Shown in pieces: positions 33,167 through 41,503 of a stretch of 64,000 nt of DNA. The position numbers were made by a program, and so were the translations under genes. Source of the DNA: Paenibacillus sp. MSJ-34 (GTDB taxonomy: Bacteria > Bacillota > Bacilli > Paenibacillales > Paenibacillaceae). The notes below the pieces were generated by a model that saw nothing but the letters and a program-made list of their open reading frames with translations, was not told the DNA's origin and ran no database searches. The stretch lies in the NCBI RefSeq assembly GCF_018918005.1, contig NZ_JAHLPR010000031.1, positions 20,555-84,554 on the forward strand, written 5' to 3'. Numbering within the stretch: position 1 is the first letter of the stretch; each line of letters starts with the position of its first letter.

Positions 33167-34321
33167 ATGAACAACAAAACGTATGGAATCGTCGTTTCCG
33201 TCCTGCTGGCCTTGACTTTGGTCGTCTCCGCCTGCGGCAGCCCTGCCGGTTCCGCCGAGAATGGCGGCTCTTCGCAGGAAGATATCGTACTGGCGGTGGC
33301 CGGGCCCATGAGCGGCGACGGAGCGGAGTACGGCAAGGCCTTCAAGGAAGGGGCGGAATTGGCGGTTTCCAAATATAACGATCAAGGCGGATATGGAGGA
33401 AGAAAAGTAAGGCTTGTGTTCGGCGACGACAAGAACGATCCCAAAGAAGCGGCCAATGTTGCCCAGAAGCTCGCATCGGACTCGAAAGTGCTCGCGGTGA
33501 TCGGCCATTGGAGCAGTTCGGCCACCTATGCCGGCATTCCGATATACGAGCGCAACCAAATTCCGATGATTACGCCGACGGCTTCGCATCCGGATTTGAC
33601 CAAAGAGGAAACGAAGTGGATTTTCCGAAGTTCCACGACACAGGACATGGAAGGGGAAAACTTGGCGGATTATGCGGTAAATATATTGGGCAAGAAAAAA
33701 ATCGCGGTGCTGTACATCAACTCGGACTGGGGCAAGTCCAACGCCGACGCCTTTAAACGGTTTGCGGAGCAATTCGGGGCCGAAGTGGCTGTCTTCGATT
33801 CCTATCCTCCGGGACAAAACATCGACTATACGTCCGCGCTCACGAAAGTGAAAGGGGTCAATCCCGACCTTCTATATTTGGGAAGCTTATATAACGAAGG
33901 GGTTCTCATTATTAAACAAGCGAAAGAAATGGGGATACAGGCCGATTTCATGGGCGCTTCTCCGTTCGACTCCGAAGGTTTCCTGCAAGCGGGAAGCTCG
34001 GTGGAAGGCGTATATCTGGACTCTTTGTACTTCCCGGAAGCCGAAGATGAGCGGGTGCAGACGTTTGTAAAAGATTTCCGGGAGATGTTCAACCACGAAG
34101 CGGGGTACTTCAACGCATTGGCTCACGATGCCACGCTGGCCGTCCTGGAAGGACTGGATAAGGGAGGCCCGACGCGGGAAGGCATTCGGAACGAGATGGA
34201 GAAACTGAACGGTTTTCCGGTCGTGACCGGGGAGATCAAGTTTGACGAGAAACGAGACGATGTCAACAAGCCATATTATAATCTGGTAGTCAAAGACGGA
34301 AAGTTTGTGCTTCATAAATAA
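33167..34321 (+). CDS. HAAT-type ABC transporter substrate-binding lipoprotein (LivJ/K-like)
   Basis: A 384-residue lipoprotein. The signal peptide ends in the lipobox VSAC with Cys23. The type I binding-protein fold shows AGPMSGDGAEYGKAFKEGAELAV and RKVRLVFGDDKNDPKEAANVAQKL. The ATG at 33167 is preferred to 33161 because of its distance from GGGGAGGAG. It is followed by a stem-loop and two permease and two ATPase genes. The family binds branched-chain amino acids but also aromatic acids and amides, which fits the ligase next door. Confidence 0.87.
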   Translation: MNNKTYGIVVSVLLALTLVVSACGSPAGSAENGGSSQEDIVLAVAGPMSGDGAEYGKAFKEGAELAVSKYNDQGGYGGRKVRLVFGDDKNDPKEAANVAQKLASDSKVLAVIGHWSSSATYAGIPIYERNQIPMITPTASHPDLTKEETKWIFRSSTTQDMEGENLADYAVNILGKKKIAVLYINSDWGKSNADAFKRFAEQFGAEVAVFDSYPPGQNIDYTSALTKVKGVNPDLLYLGSLYNEGVLIIKQAKEMGIQADFMGASPFDSEGFLQAGSSVEGVYLDSLYFPEAEDERVQTFVKDFREMFNHEAGYFNALAHDATLAVLEGLDKGGPTREGIRNEMEKLNGFPVVTGEIKFDEKRDDVNKPYYNLVVKDGKFVLHK

Positions 34322-34327
34322 ACCTTC

Positions 34328-34361
34328 GATGCCTGCTCTTTTCTTGCGGTCGGCGGGCATC
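34328..34361 (+). terminator. Intra-operon stem-loop after the binding-protein gene
   Basis: GATGCCTGC pairs with GCGGGCATC over 9 bp (one G-U) with a T-rich loop and no T-tract. Such a hairpin typically stabilises the abundant binding-protein transcript relative to the permease part. Confidence 0.65.
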
Positions 34362-34383
34362 CTTGTCGAATGGGGAGTTTGGC

Positions 34384-35265
34384 ATGATTATCGTTGAACA
34401 ACTTATCAACGGCCTCGCTTTGGGAGGCGTCTACGCCCTCATTGCATTAGGTTTTACTTTAATATTCGGGGTTCTTCGTTTATTTCATATTTCGCACGGC
34501 GATGTGCTGATGTTCTCGGGATATGTGTTAATTTCGATCGTGATTTTCGGGTTCGGCCATCTGCCTTTCTGGCTTGTTCTCTTATTGGCGATGGCCATTG
34601 CCGCCGTATTGGGAATCGGCGTGGAAAGAATCGCTTTCCGCCCTTACCGCAAGTCGGAAGCCATTATTCCTCTGATCAGCGGCATCGGGGTATCGCTCAT
34701 ATTGCAAAATTTGGCCATGATCATTTGGGGACCGGGCCAAATCAACTACCGTCTGGAAGTGGGCATCGGCAATTTGAACTTTGGAGGCCTGCAAATTACC
34801 GGCATCCGGGCGGTCATTCTCGTCTCCTGTATCTTGATTATGGCGGCGTTCAACTACTGGCTGTTCAAGACGCGGACGGGACGGGCGATCCGGGCGACCG
34901 CCAGCGACTCTCAAACCGCCAGCATGATGGGAATCCGTCCCGAGTGGATCATTATTATTACGTTTGCCGTCGGCTCTTCGTTGGCGGGAGCGGCTACGGC
35001 GCTCATGGGCGCCTTGTACGGCGCGATTTATCCCGGACTCGGATTTTCCATGGGACTGAAAGCATTTGCCGCTTCCATCCTGGGCGGATTGGGGAGCATG
35101 ACCGGAGCCATCGTCGGCGGATTGCTGCTGGGCGTGCTGGAAGTATTGACGGCGAGCTATATTAACGTAGCCTATCAAGACGCGATTGCGATGGCGATAT
35201 TGATTGGGGTTCTGCTGCTGCGTCCGAACGGCATTATGGGGAAATCGGTGGAGGAGAAACTATGA
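34384..35265 (+). CDS. HAAT ABC transporter permease (LivH-like)
   Basis: A 293-residue membrane protein with about eight helices. INGLALGGVYALIALGFTLIFGVLRLFHISHGD and the later AASILGGLGSMTGAIVGGLLLG are family hallmarks. ATG at 34384 has GGGGAG upstream. Its stop overlaps the next start by 4 bp (ATGA). It pairs with the LivM-like protein to form the channel. Confidence 0.9.
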   Translation: MIIVEQLINGLALGGVYALIALGFTLIFGVLRLFHISHGDVLMFSGYVLISIVIFGFGHLPFWLVLLLAMAIAAVLGIGVERIAFRPYRKSEAIIPLISGIGVSLILQNLAMIIWGPGQINYRLEVGIGNLNFGGLQITGIRAVILVSCILIMAAFNYWLFKTRTGRAIRATASDSQTASMMGIRPEWIIIITFAVGSSLAGAATALMGALYGAIYPGLGFSMGLKAFAASILGGLGSMTGAIVGGLLLGVLEVLTASYINVAYQDAIAMAILIGVLLLRPNGIMGKSVEEKL

Positions 35266-36176
35266 ACAGGAAGAAAATTGCCGCTATCGCGCTCATTGCG
35301 CTTCTTCTGCTTTTCCCCCTAGTCGTCAATGATATCTATATTCAAAGAATTGCCGTCATATCTTGTATTTTCGCGATTCTATCTCTCGGTTTAGGGGTTT
35401 TGGTAGGACAGGTCAAGCTGGTGTCGGCCGGCCATGCCGGTTTTTTCGGCATCGGCGCCTACACTTCCGCGCTGCTGACCACGCGTGCGGACCTGCCTTT
35501 CCTGGTCGGCTTGATCGGTGCGATTCTGATTACCGCACTCGTCGGCTTTCTGTTCTCTATTCCGGTGCTCAGGCTGAAAGGCCATTATTTGGCGATGGCT
35601 ACGCTGGCGTTCGGCATTGTCGTGCAGATGGTCCTGCTGAATTGGGAGACGCTGACGAACGGGCCTAACGGCATTCCGGGCATCCCGTTCCCTTCCCTGT
35701 TTACGCTCGAAATAAGAACCGACAGAAGCATGTATTATTTTTGCTTCCTATTGCTGCTTCTCGTCTTGTTCGGCCTATCGCGCTTGTACCGTTCTCCGGT
35801 CGGACGGACGTTTCGCCTGATTCGGGAAGACGATATCGCGGCCGCGACGCTCGGCGTCCACGTCGTCCGCTATAAAGTCATCGCTTTTACCGTTTCCGCG
35901 GGATTGGCGGGGATGGCGGGCAGCTTGTTCGCCCACTATATGACTTATATCAATTACGATACCTTCAGTCCGTTGGAATCTTTCATGATCATGGCTATGG
36001 TCGTAGTCGGAGGCATGTCCACTTTGCTCGGCCCTGTCGTCGGAGCCGTTCTGTTGTCTTCCATTCCTGAGCTGCTAAGGGATTTGGCCGACTACCGGAT
36101 GCTCATATACGGGCTCGTATTGGTCGTTGTGCTGTTGTGGAGACCGCAGGGGATTCTCGGCAAAAAAGGATCCTAA
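35262..36176 (+). CDS. HAAT ABC transporter permease (LivM-like)
   Basis: A 304-residue permease. GLGVLVGQVKLVSAGHAGFFGIGAYTSALL and VVGGMSTLLGPVVGAVLLSSIPELLRD mark the LivM family. It is translationally coupled to the LivH-like gene. Confidence 0.9.
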   Translation: MNRKKIAAIALIALLLLFPLVVNDIYIQRIAVISCIFAILSLGLGVLVGQVKLVSAGHAGFFGIGAYTSALLTTRADLPFLVGLIGAILITALVGFLFSIPVLRLKGHYLAMATLAFGIVVQMVLLNWETLTNGPNGIPGIPFPSLFTLEIRTDRSMYYFCFLLLLLVLFGLSRLYRSPVGRTFRLIREDDIAAATLGVHVVRYKVIAFTVSAGLAGMAGSLFAHYMTYINYDTFSPLESFMIMAMVVVGGMSTLLGPVVGAVLLSSIPELLRDLADYRMLIYGLVLVVVLLWRPQGILGKKGS

Positions 36177-36203
36177 ACCTTGTACAAGTAGGGGACGAAT
36201 ACC

Positions 36204-36980
36204 ATGAACAATATCATTTTAAAGGCAGAGGGATTATGCAAATATTACGGCGGAGTGCGGGCGGTCGATCAATTTTCCTATGCTTTGGAAGAAGGGAAGC
36301 TCATCGGCTTGATCGGGCCGAACGGCGCGGGCAAATCCACGCTGTTCAATTTGCTGAGCGGCGCGGTCAAACCGACCCATGGAACGATTGAAATCGGCGG
36401 GGAAGCGGTCCATGGCAAACGGCCCGACGAGTTTTCCAGGAAAGGCGTCGCCAGAACGTTCCAAAATTTGCGGTTGTTTAAGGGTTTGTCCGTGATGGAA
36501 AATGTGCTTGCCGGATTTCATCAAAGGTCGGATTTGAGCATCGCTCGCGGAATTCTCGGCTTGCCTTCGTTTCGCCGCAAAGAGAAAGAGACGGAAGAGA
36601 AGGCGAAATCGCTGCTGGATTCGTTCGGATTATTGGGCAAAAAGGACGAACTGGCCGTAAACCTGTCTTACGGCGATCAGCGAAGGCTGGAAATCGTAAG
36701 GTCGATGGCCACGCAGCCGCGGATTTTATTTCTCGACGAGCCGGCCGCCGGAATGAATCCGTATGAAAGCCGCCAACTCGTCGAACTGATTCGGCAAGTC
36801 TGGGAAGAGCGCCGTTTGACGGTCGTGCTGATCGAGCATGATATGGATGTCGTGATGAATTTGAGCCAGGAGGTGCTCGTGCTGGATTACGGCAAATTGA
36901 TTTTCCACGGAACGCCCGATGAGGTGAGAAACAGCGATCTCGTCCGCGAAGCTTATCTGGGAGGTGATCTGGATGATTGA
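36204..36980 (+). CDS. HAAT ABC transporter ATPase (LivG-like)
   Basis: A 258-residue ATPase. Walker A GPNGAGKST, GVARTFQNLRLFKGLSVMENVL, signature LSYGDQRRLEIVRS, Walker B ILFLDEPAAGMN, and the LivG-typical EHDMDVVMNLSQEVLVLDYGKL. It overlaps the start of the LivF-like gene by 8 bp. Confidence 0.9.
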   Translation: MNNIILKAEGLCKYYGGVRAVDQFSYALEEGKLIGLIGPNGAGKSTLFNLLSGAVKPTHGTIEIGGEAVHGKRPDEFSRKGVARTFQNLRLFKGLSVMENVLAGFHQRSDLSIARGILGLPSFRRKEKETEEKAKSLLDSFGLLGKKDELAVNLSYGDQRRLEIVRSMATQPRILFLDEPAAGMNPYESRQLVELIRQVWEERRLTVVLIEHDMDVVMNLSQEVLVLDYGKLIFHGTPDEVRNSDLVREAYLGGDLDD

Positions 36981-37683
36981 GTTGGAACGGCTTACCGTCG
37001 CGTACGGTTCCGTCGTGGCGGTAAGGGAAGCGAGTCTGCGCGTGGATCGGGGAGAGATTGTCGGGCTGATCGGACTGAACGGAGCCGGGAAATCTACGAT
37101 TATGAACAGCATTTCCGGCCTGGTGCCTCCTACATCGGGCAAAATCATGTTTCAGGGCAACGACATTACCGGCACTCCGCCTTCGGCGGTGCCTCGCCTT
37201 GGAATCAGCCATGTCCCGGAAGGGAGAAGGATCTTTGCCGATTTGACGGTGGAGGAAAATTTGTATGTCGGCGGGTATCGTCATGGCCGTGAGAAACTGT
37301 CCGGAGACTTGCGGAGGGTGTATGAGCTTTTTCCGCGCCTGCTGGAGCGCAAAACGCAGCGCGCCGGGAATTTAAGCGGTGGAGAGCAGCAGATGCTCGC
37401 CATCGGAAGAGCGCTCATGTCTCGGCCTTCGTTTCTTATTCTGGACGAACCGTCGCTCGGTTTGGCTCCTCTGGTCGTCAAGCAGGTTTTTGAGCTTATT
37501 CGGGAAATTCATAGGGAAGGCATGACGATTCTCCTTGTGGAACAGAACGTGGAACTGGCTTTGAAGCATGTGGATCGAGCCTATATTATACAGAGCGGCG
37601 AAATCAAGCTGGAAGGAACGCCGGACAAACTGAGGTCGCAAAGCGAACTGATGGCCGAATATTTGGGATCGATCGGCGTTTGA
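36973..37683 (+). CDS. HAAT ABC transporter ATPase (LivF-like)
   Basis: A 236-residue ATPase. Walker A GLNGAGKST, ISHVPEGRRIFADLTVEENL (LivF hallmark), signature LSGGEQQMLAIGRALM, Walker B LILDEPSLGLAP. ATG at 36973 has GGGAGGTGA five bases upstream, inside the end of the LivG-like gene. It completes a five-gene importer. Confidence 0.9.
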   Translation: MIELERLTVAYGSVVAVREASLRVDRGEIVGLIGLNGAGKSTIMNSISGLVPPTSGKIMFQGNDITGTPPSAVPRLGISHVPEGRRIFADLTVEENLYVGGYRHGREKLSGDLRRVYELFPRLLERKTQRAGNLSGGEQQMLAIGRALMSRPSFLILDEPSLGLAPLVVKQVFELIREIHREGMTILLVEQNVELALKHVDRAYIIQSGEIKLEGTPDKLRSQSELMAEYLGSIGV

Positions 37684-38009
37684 GCGTAACGGACATAGCG
37701 GCTGATTGGACGAACGAATTGCCCCCTTTCGCGGCGAAACGCACGTCTTCTCCGGCTTGCGTTGCGGCATTGCATGAAGCGTTGGTACCGGACTATCGTT
37801 CGGTGCTTCCGCGGCATGGCTCGAATTCGTCGGCCCCGGCCCAGAACCAGTATGGGCGTTACCGTGCGCCGGAGCGCTTCACTATCAAAATACCCTATTA
37901 GCGCCCCACAATTCTCTATTTTCGGCCATATGTCCGGTTTTGTTGGAGTGTTGGGTACCAAATGGAGTCAATTTCAAAATACCGCTTGGAGCCGACGACC
38001 CATCGTGTG

Positions 38010-38303
38010 CGCTAACGAAACGTAGACACGCTGATCGCCTGGTAAATCACCTTGTTGCTCGTTGTAACGAAACTGAAACACGCTATTGAAGGGAAAAAGG
38101 CGATAAAACCGCCGATTTCCTATGAATAGCGATACGTACTTTCGTTAAATTGGGAAACTCTTCATTTTGAGCCCAATAAGGATTGCGAGTTTCGTTAGCG
38201 GCAATAAGGAGCGTAGTCGCACGGATTACCTAGGGAGGTAGGCCCTTCAATACGTGCAATAAAGCCGGTTACACCAACGGTGGTGAATGATGAAATTGAC
38301 TCC
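38010..38303 (+). repeat. Long extragenic repeat A, copy 2
   Basis: Homologous to 588-910: GCTAACGAAAC start, GCCGATTTCCTATGAATAGCGATA, GAGCCCAATAAGGAT, AGTTTCGTTAGCG, CAATAAAGCC, ACCAACGGTGG and GACTCC end appear in the same order. CTAACGAAAC-type sites are 52 bp apart (38012, 38064), and the opposed sites are 50 bp apart (38138, 38188). Confidence 0.75.
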
Positions 38304-38423
38304 ATGTGCATCTTTTAACCCGTTTTGATCGGTTGATGCAGCAATGCCTGCGATAATACATCTTTTTTCTCGCTTCGATGGAGGAAGGGATGGTTTGGGA
38401 CGGAAATTCCTGTATCATCGCAG
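38304..38423 (+). repeat. Extragenic repeat B, copy 2
   Basis: Matches 21910-22027 throughout (ATGTGCATCTTTTAACCCGTT, GATCGGTTG, GCAGCAA, GCCTGCGA, CATCTTTT, closing ATTCCTG and ATCGCAG). Here it abuts repeat A. Confidence 0.72.
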
Positions 38424-38620
38424 ACTTGTTGCCTCATTTCCTGTTTTTAATGGCTGAATATCTGTATTTTTGCAGGAATTCTCGTCTTCGCCACGGTAAG
38501 TTCCGGCCAATCACGCCTTACAACTTCCCTGAACTCGAATCCGCTGCTTTTATCGATGTCACGTCAGCGTTGTTTCGAGCGTTAATGTTGAATCGCCCCG
38601 GAATTCATCTTTTTTTCACC

Positions 38621-38690
38621 CTTTGTTGAAATTCCATTCGCTCAGGACGGAGAAAAGACGGCTTCTGAACCAAGGGGATTTCGACAAAAG
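38621..38690. repeat. Opposed pair of 28-bp motifs
   Basis: Motif on the + strand at 38621-38646 and on the - strand at 38665-38690, separated by 18 bases, so the pair can fold as a long hairpin. Compare the pair at 13173-13375. Confidence 0.55.
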
Positions 38691-38722
38691 CGGCTATATA
38701 AAACTTGTAGGAGGGCTTTCAT

Positions 38723-39901
38723 ATGCCGTCACGTTACTCCGATGCTTTTGTACGCAACGAGAGAGAAGAACAAATAACGGCCATGGCCGACCGGCTGGCT
38801 GCCGGATTCGCCGAAAGAGCCGCCGTTCACGATGAGGAAGGCTCTTTTCCGTTCGATAACTTTGAGGAATTGCGCAAAGCGGGTTATTTGAAGCTTACCG
38901 TACCGCAAGAGTACGGCGGAGACGGCGCTTCGTTGTATGAAACGCTTCTGGCCCAGGAGAGGCTCGGAAGGGGCGACGGTTCGACGGCTTTGGCCGTCGG
39001 ATGGCATATCGGCCTGATGCTCCATTATTCGCGCACGCGGCTGTGGCCGGAGGAATTGTTCGCCGAGTTCTGCAGGGAAGTCGCTAGGGATGGCGCGCTC
39101 ATTAACGTCTTCGCCTCCGAACCCGCTACGGGGAGTCCGACGCGCGGCGGACGGTTTGAAACGAAAGCGGTCAGAGCCGAAGGAGGATGGCTGATTAGCG
39201 GAAGGAAAACATATTGTACGTTAAGTCCGATTCTCCGCCATTTTATCGTATCCGCCAGCCTGGACGGCGAAGAGGGAACGGCGGATTTTCTGGTTCGAAG
39301 CGGACCCGGGATTCAAGTGGAAGAAACCTGGAACACGCTAGGAATGAGAGCGACCGGCAGCCACGACCTGATCCTCCAAGACGTATTCGTGCCCGATCGC
39401 GATAGAATGACCCGGGCGGACCGGGCGCCGGGCCCGCATGAGGATGACGGCAACGGCTGGATGCTGCATATTCCGGCTTGTTATCTCGGAATCGCTTGGG
39501 CGGCCAGAGATTTCGCCATCCGTTACGCCAGGGAATATCGTCCCAACAGCTTGCCGGGCCCGATCGCGGATTTGGCTCACATTCAGGACAAAATCGGTGC
39601 GATCGAGGAAAAGCTTATTACCGCCCGCACCTTGCTGTACTCGGTAGCGGACCGTTGGGACCGCGATCCGCAAGGGCAATCCGCGCTGAGGAACGAATTG
39701 GGGCTGGCGAAGACGGTGGCGGTCAACAACGCGATTTCGGTTGTTGATCTTGCCATGCGAATTGTCGGAGGGGCGAGCCTGTCGCGCAAGCTTCCGCTGG
39801 AAAGATGGTACCGCGACGTACGCGCCGGCCTCCATAATCCGCCGATGGAAGACGCCGTCCGGCTCGGGCTGGCGCGAAGGGCGCTGCAGGAAAAGCCGTA
39901 A
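38723..39901 (+). CDS. Acyl-CoA dehydrogenase-family flavoprotein
   Basis: A 392-residue protein with the three-domain acyl-CoA dehydrogenase fold: N-terminal helices with LTVPQEYGGDGASLYE, the middle beta domain with FASEPATGSPTRGG and WLISGRKTYCTLSP, and C-terminal helices. The usual TSEIQ-type C-terminal motif is replaced by YRDVRAGLHNPPMEDAV, as in divergent members that include flavin-dependent monooxygenases. FAD-dependent oxidation of an acyl-CoA or related compound is likely. TAGGAGGGC precedes the ATG; the SDR gene follows. Confidence 0.8.
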   Translation: MPSRYSDAFVRNEREEQITAMADRLAAGFAERAAVHDEEGSFPFDNFEELRKAGYLKLTVPQEYGGDGASLYETLLAQERLGRGDGSTALAVGWHIGLMLHYSRTRLWPEELFAEFCREVARDGALINVFASEPATGSPTRGGRFETKAVRAEGGWLISGRKTYCTLSPILRHFIVSASLDGEEGTADFLVRSGPGIQVEETWNTLGMRATGSHDLILQDVFVPDRDRMTRADRAPGPHEDDGNGWMLHIPACYLGIAWAARDFAIRYAREYRPNSLPGPIADLAHIQDKIGAIEEKLITARTLLYSVADRWDRDPQGQSALRNELGLAKTVAVNNAISVVDLAMRIVGGASLSRKLPLERWYRDVRAGLHNPPMEDAVRLGLARRALQEKP

Positions 39902-39950
39902 TTGCCCGGCCGATCGGAGGATGGCCGGAGCGGAAAGGAAGTGCGAACGA

Positions 39951-40751
39951 ATGTCGGTTTTTGCAAAAGACGCGTTAAGCGGCAAACATGGAATCGTAAC
40001 CGGCGCGTCCGGCGAAATCGGCGAGGCGATAGTGCGGGAGGCCGTTCTCATGGGCGCAGCGGTTACCGTCACGGGAAGAAACGCCGATAAGCTGGAACGG
40101 TTGCGCCGATCCGTGATCCGGGAAGCTCCGGAAGCGGCCGTTCATATAATACCGGCCGACCTGTCGAAGCAGGCGGGCCGTGACCTTCTTGTGGCCGAGG
40201 CGGAGAGATGGGGCGGACCGCCGTCTTTTCTGGTGAACAATGCGGGCATATACGAAGCCGGCACGATGGAGGAGCTTGACGAGGAGCAGTTGACACGTGT
40301 TATGCATCTGAACTATACAGTGTCCGTCCTGCTCGCCCAGAAGGTATACGAGTCGATGAAAACCCGCAAGGAAGGTGCGATCGTGAATGTATCCTCTTTG
40401 TCGGGTCTTAGGGGAAGCTACGGAAATACCGCGTATGCGGCGTCCAAATTCGCCTTGATCGGCTTTACCCATTGTATGGCGCTGGAGGCGATCAAGCATG
40501 GAATCCGCGTGAACGCCGTATGCCCCGGTTTCGTCGAAACGGAAATGGGCTATTCGGTTATTCGGAAACAATCGGAATATACGGGAGAATCGCTTGAAGA
40601 ACAAATCCGCCGCACCAAGGAAGGCATCCCGTCCGGGAGAATCACGACGCCTGCGGAGGCAGCCCGGACCGTTGCTTTTTTGCTGACGGAAGCAGCCGGA
40701 AATATCGTCGGCGAAGCGGTCAAAATTTCAGGCGGCGCGCTGTTAAGATAG
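39951..40751 (+). CDS. Short-chain dehydrogenase/reductase (FabG-like)
   Basis: A 266-residue classical SDR. TGASGEIGE (17-25) binds NAD(P), NNAG is present, Ser in VSSLSG and Tyr/Lys in YAASK form the catalytic set, and the end NIVGEAVKISGG is typical. ATG at 39951 with GGAAAGGAAG upstream; the longer frame from 39741 runs inside the dehydrogenase gene and is rejected. It likely oxidises a hydroxyacyl-CoA or alcohol in the pathway of this island. Confidence 0.85.
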   Translation: MSVFAKDALSGKHGIVTGASGEIGEAIVREAVLMGAAVTVTGRNADKLERLRRSVIREAPEAAVHIIPADLSKQAGRDLLVAEAERWGGPPSFLVNNAGIYEAGTMEELDEEQLTRVMHLNYTVSVLLAQKVYESMKTRKEGAIVNVSSLSGLRGSYGNTAYAASKFALIGFTHCMALEAIKHGIRVNAVCPGFVETEMGYSVIRKQSEYTGESLEEQIRRTKEGIPSGRITTPAEAARTVAFLLTEAAGNIVGEAVKISGGALLR

Positions 40752-41031
40752 CATCATGGGTGGCAAACCGCAATATTCCCTTGCATTGGGGACGTTTATG
40801 CCTTGTTTGCGAATTTTCATTCGTAACTAAGGCATTTTCGTTCCCGATTTTCGTTTGAGCGGCGAAAACGGGATGAATTAGCGTCCGGCGATGTCTTATT
40901 AGAGACGACCAAGGACAATGGCCTAAAAAATGGGCGTCTTCATCAGTAACAAGTGCGGAGATGATTCCATAGATTGTAATCAAATATTCCTTTTCCTCAA
41001 CAATTAAAAAATTTACGGAGGTTTGTAAAAA
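40752..41031. promoter_or_regulatory. Region before the TOMM cluster
   Basis: 280 bp without a gene. GCCTT...CGAAT-TTTC-ATTCG...AAGGC (40803-40838) forms an extended hairpin that may end the SDR transcript. ACGGAGGTTTG (about 41016-41026) is the ribosome binding site of the precursor gene. No promoter is clear by eye in the AT-rich stretch before it. Confidence 0.45.
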
Positions 41032-41322
41032 ATGAACGATTTCAAAAACGATCTTCAACAATTAAGCGTGAACCAATTCCAAACGGGAGAAATGACGCCG
41101 TGGAATCAAAGTCAGTATGCCGCCGGGCCGTACCCGGGAATACAGCAATCTGGCCCAAATCAGGCTGATCCGACCCGTCTTTGTATCGGCTTCTGCAGCG
41201 GTTTCTGCGCCGGTTTCTGCGCCGGTTTTTGCGGAGGATTTTGCAGCGGCTTCTGCGGAGGATTTTGCGGCGGTTTCTGCCACCATCGGTGCGGAGGATT
41301 TTGCCATCATCGATGCGGCTGA
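41032..41322 (+). CDS. TOMM precursor peptide, heterocycloanthracin/sonorensin-like
   Basis: A 96-residue precursor. The leader (about 1-49, MNDFKNDLQQLSVNQFQTGEM...) has the Leu/Phe-rich amphipathic start and FQTG segment that I associate with heterocycloanthracin/sonorensin leaders. The core begins at Cys51 and has 12 cysteines at residues 51, 55, 59 ... 95, exactly every fourth residue. The repeat is mostly x-G-F-C, with HHRC at 84-87 and 92-95. Ser at 56 and 72 could also be cyclised. Three downstream genes encode the cyclodehydratase partners and dehydrogenase. Azole formation and antibacterial activity are inferred. Good ribosome binding site. Confidence 0.88.
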   Translation: MNDFKNDLQQLSVNQFQTGEMTPWNQSQYAAGPYPGIQQSGPNQADPTRLCIGFCSGFCAGFCAGFCGGFCSGFCGGFCGGFCHHRCGGFCHHRCG

Positions 41323-41365
41323 CCGGTGTCAGCCTGTATCCGCAAGAGTTAACGAGCAATGCCCG

Positions 41366-41395
41366 CCCCTGCACGGCCGATCGGTCCGGCAGGGG
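41366..41395 (+). terminator. Hairpin between precursor and maturation genes
   Basis: CCCCTGC pairs with GCAGGGG around an inner CGGCCGATCGGTCCG-type stem. The T-tract is poor. It probably lets the precursor transcript exceed that of the enzymes. Confidence 0.55.
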
Positions 41396-41503
41396 TTGTC
41401 TCAATTTATTCCCGCATAACATGAAGGACAAATCGGCTTACATATATATACCTAGAACGGATGTCGGCGGTTGGCGAATGATCGTAAGGAAAGGAGGAGT
41501 GAG

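Larger units (their letters stand above)
37684..38722. other. One-kilobase gap splitting the catabolic island; repeats A and B
   Basis: No convincing gene. A 73-codon frame at 37680-37901 lacks a ribosome binding site and looks accidental. Repeat A (38010-38303) is followed immediately by repeat B (38304-38423), then by two opposed copies of the 28-bp motif (38621-38646 and 38665-38690). AAAACTTGTAGGAGGGC just before 38723 is the ribosome binding site of the acyl-CoA dehydrogenase gene. Confidence 0.6.

Noticed and set aside
37680..37901. 73-codon frame after the LivF-like gene
   Set aside because: No ribosome binding site and no recognisable sequence; it overlaps the end of the ATPase gene.
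41042..41431. Arg-rich 129-codon minus-strand frame over the TOMM precursor
   Set aside because: The repeats KILR/RNRRR only mirror the GFC codons. The plus frame has a ribosome binding site and lies before matching maturation genes.
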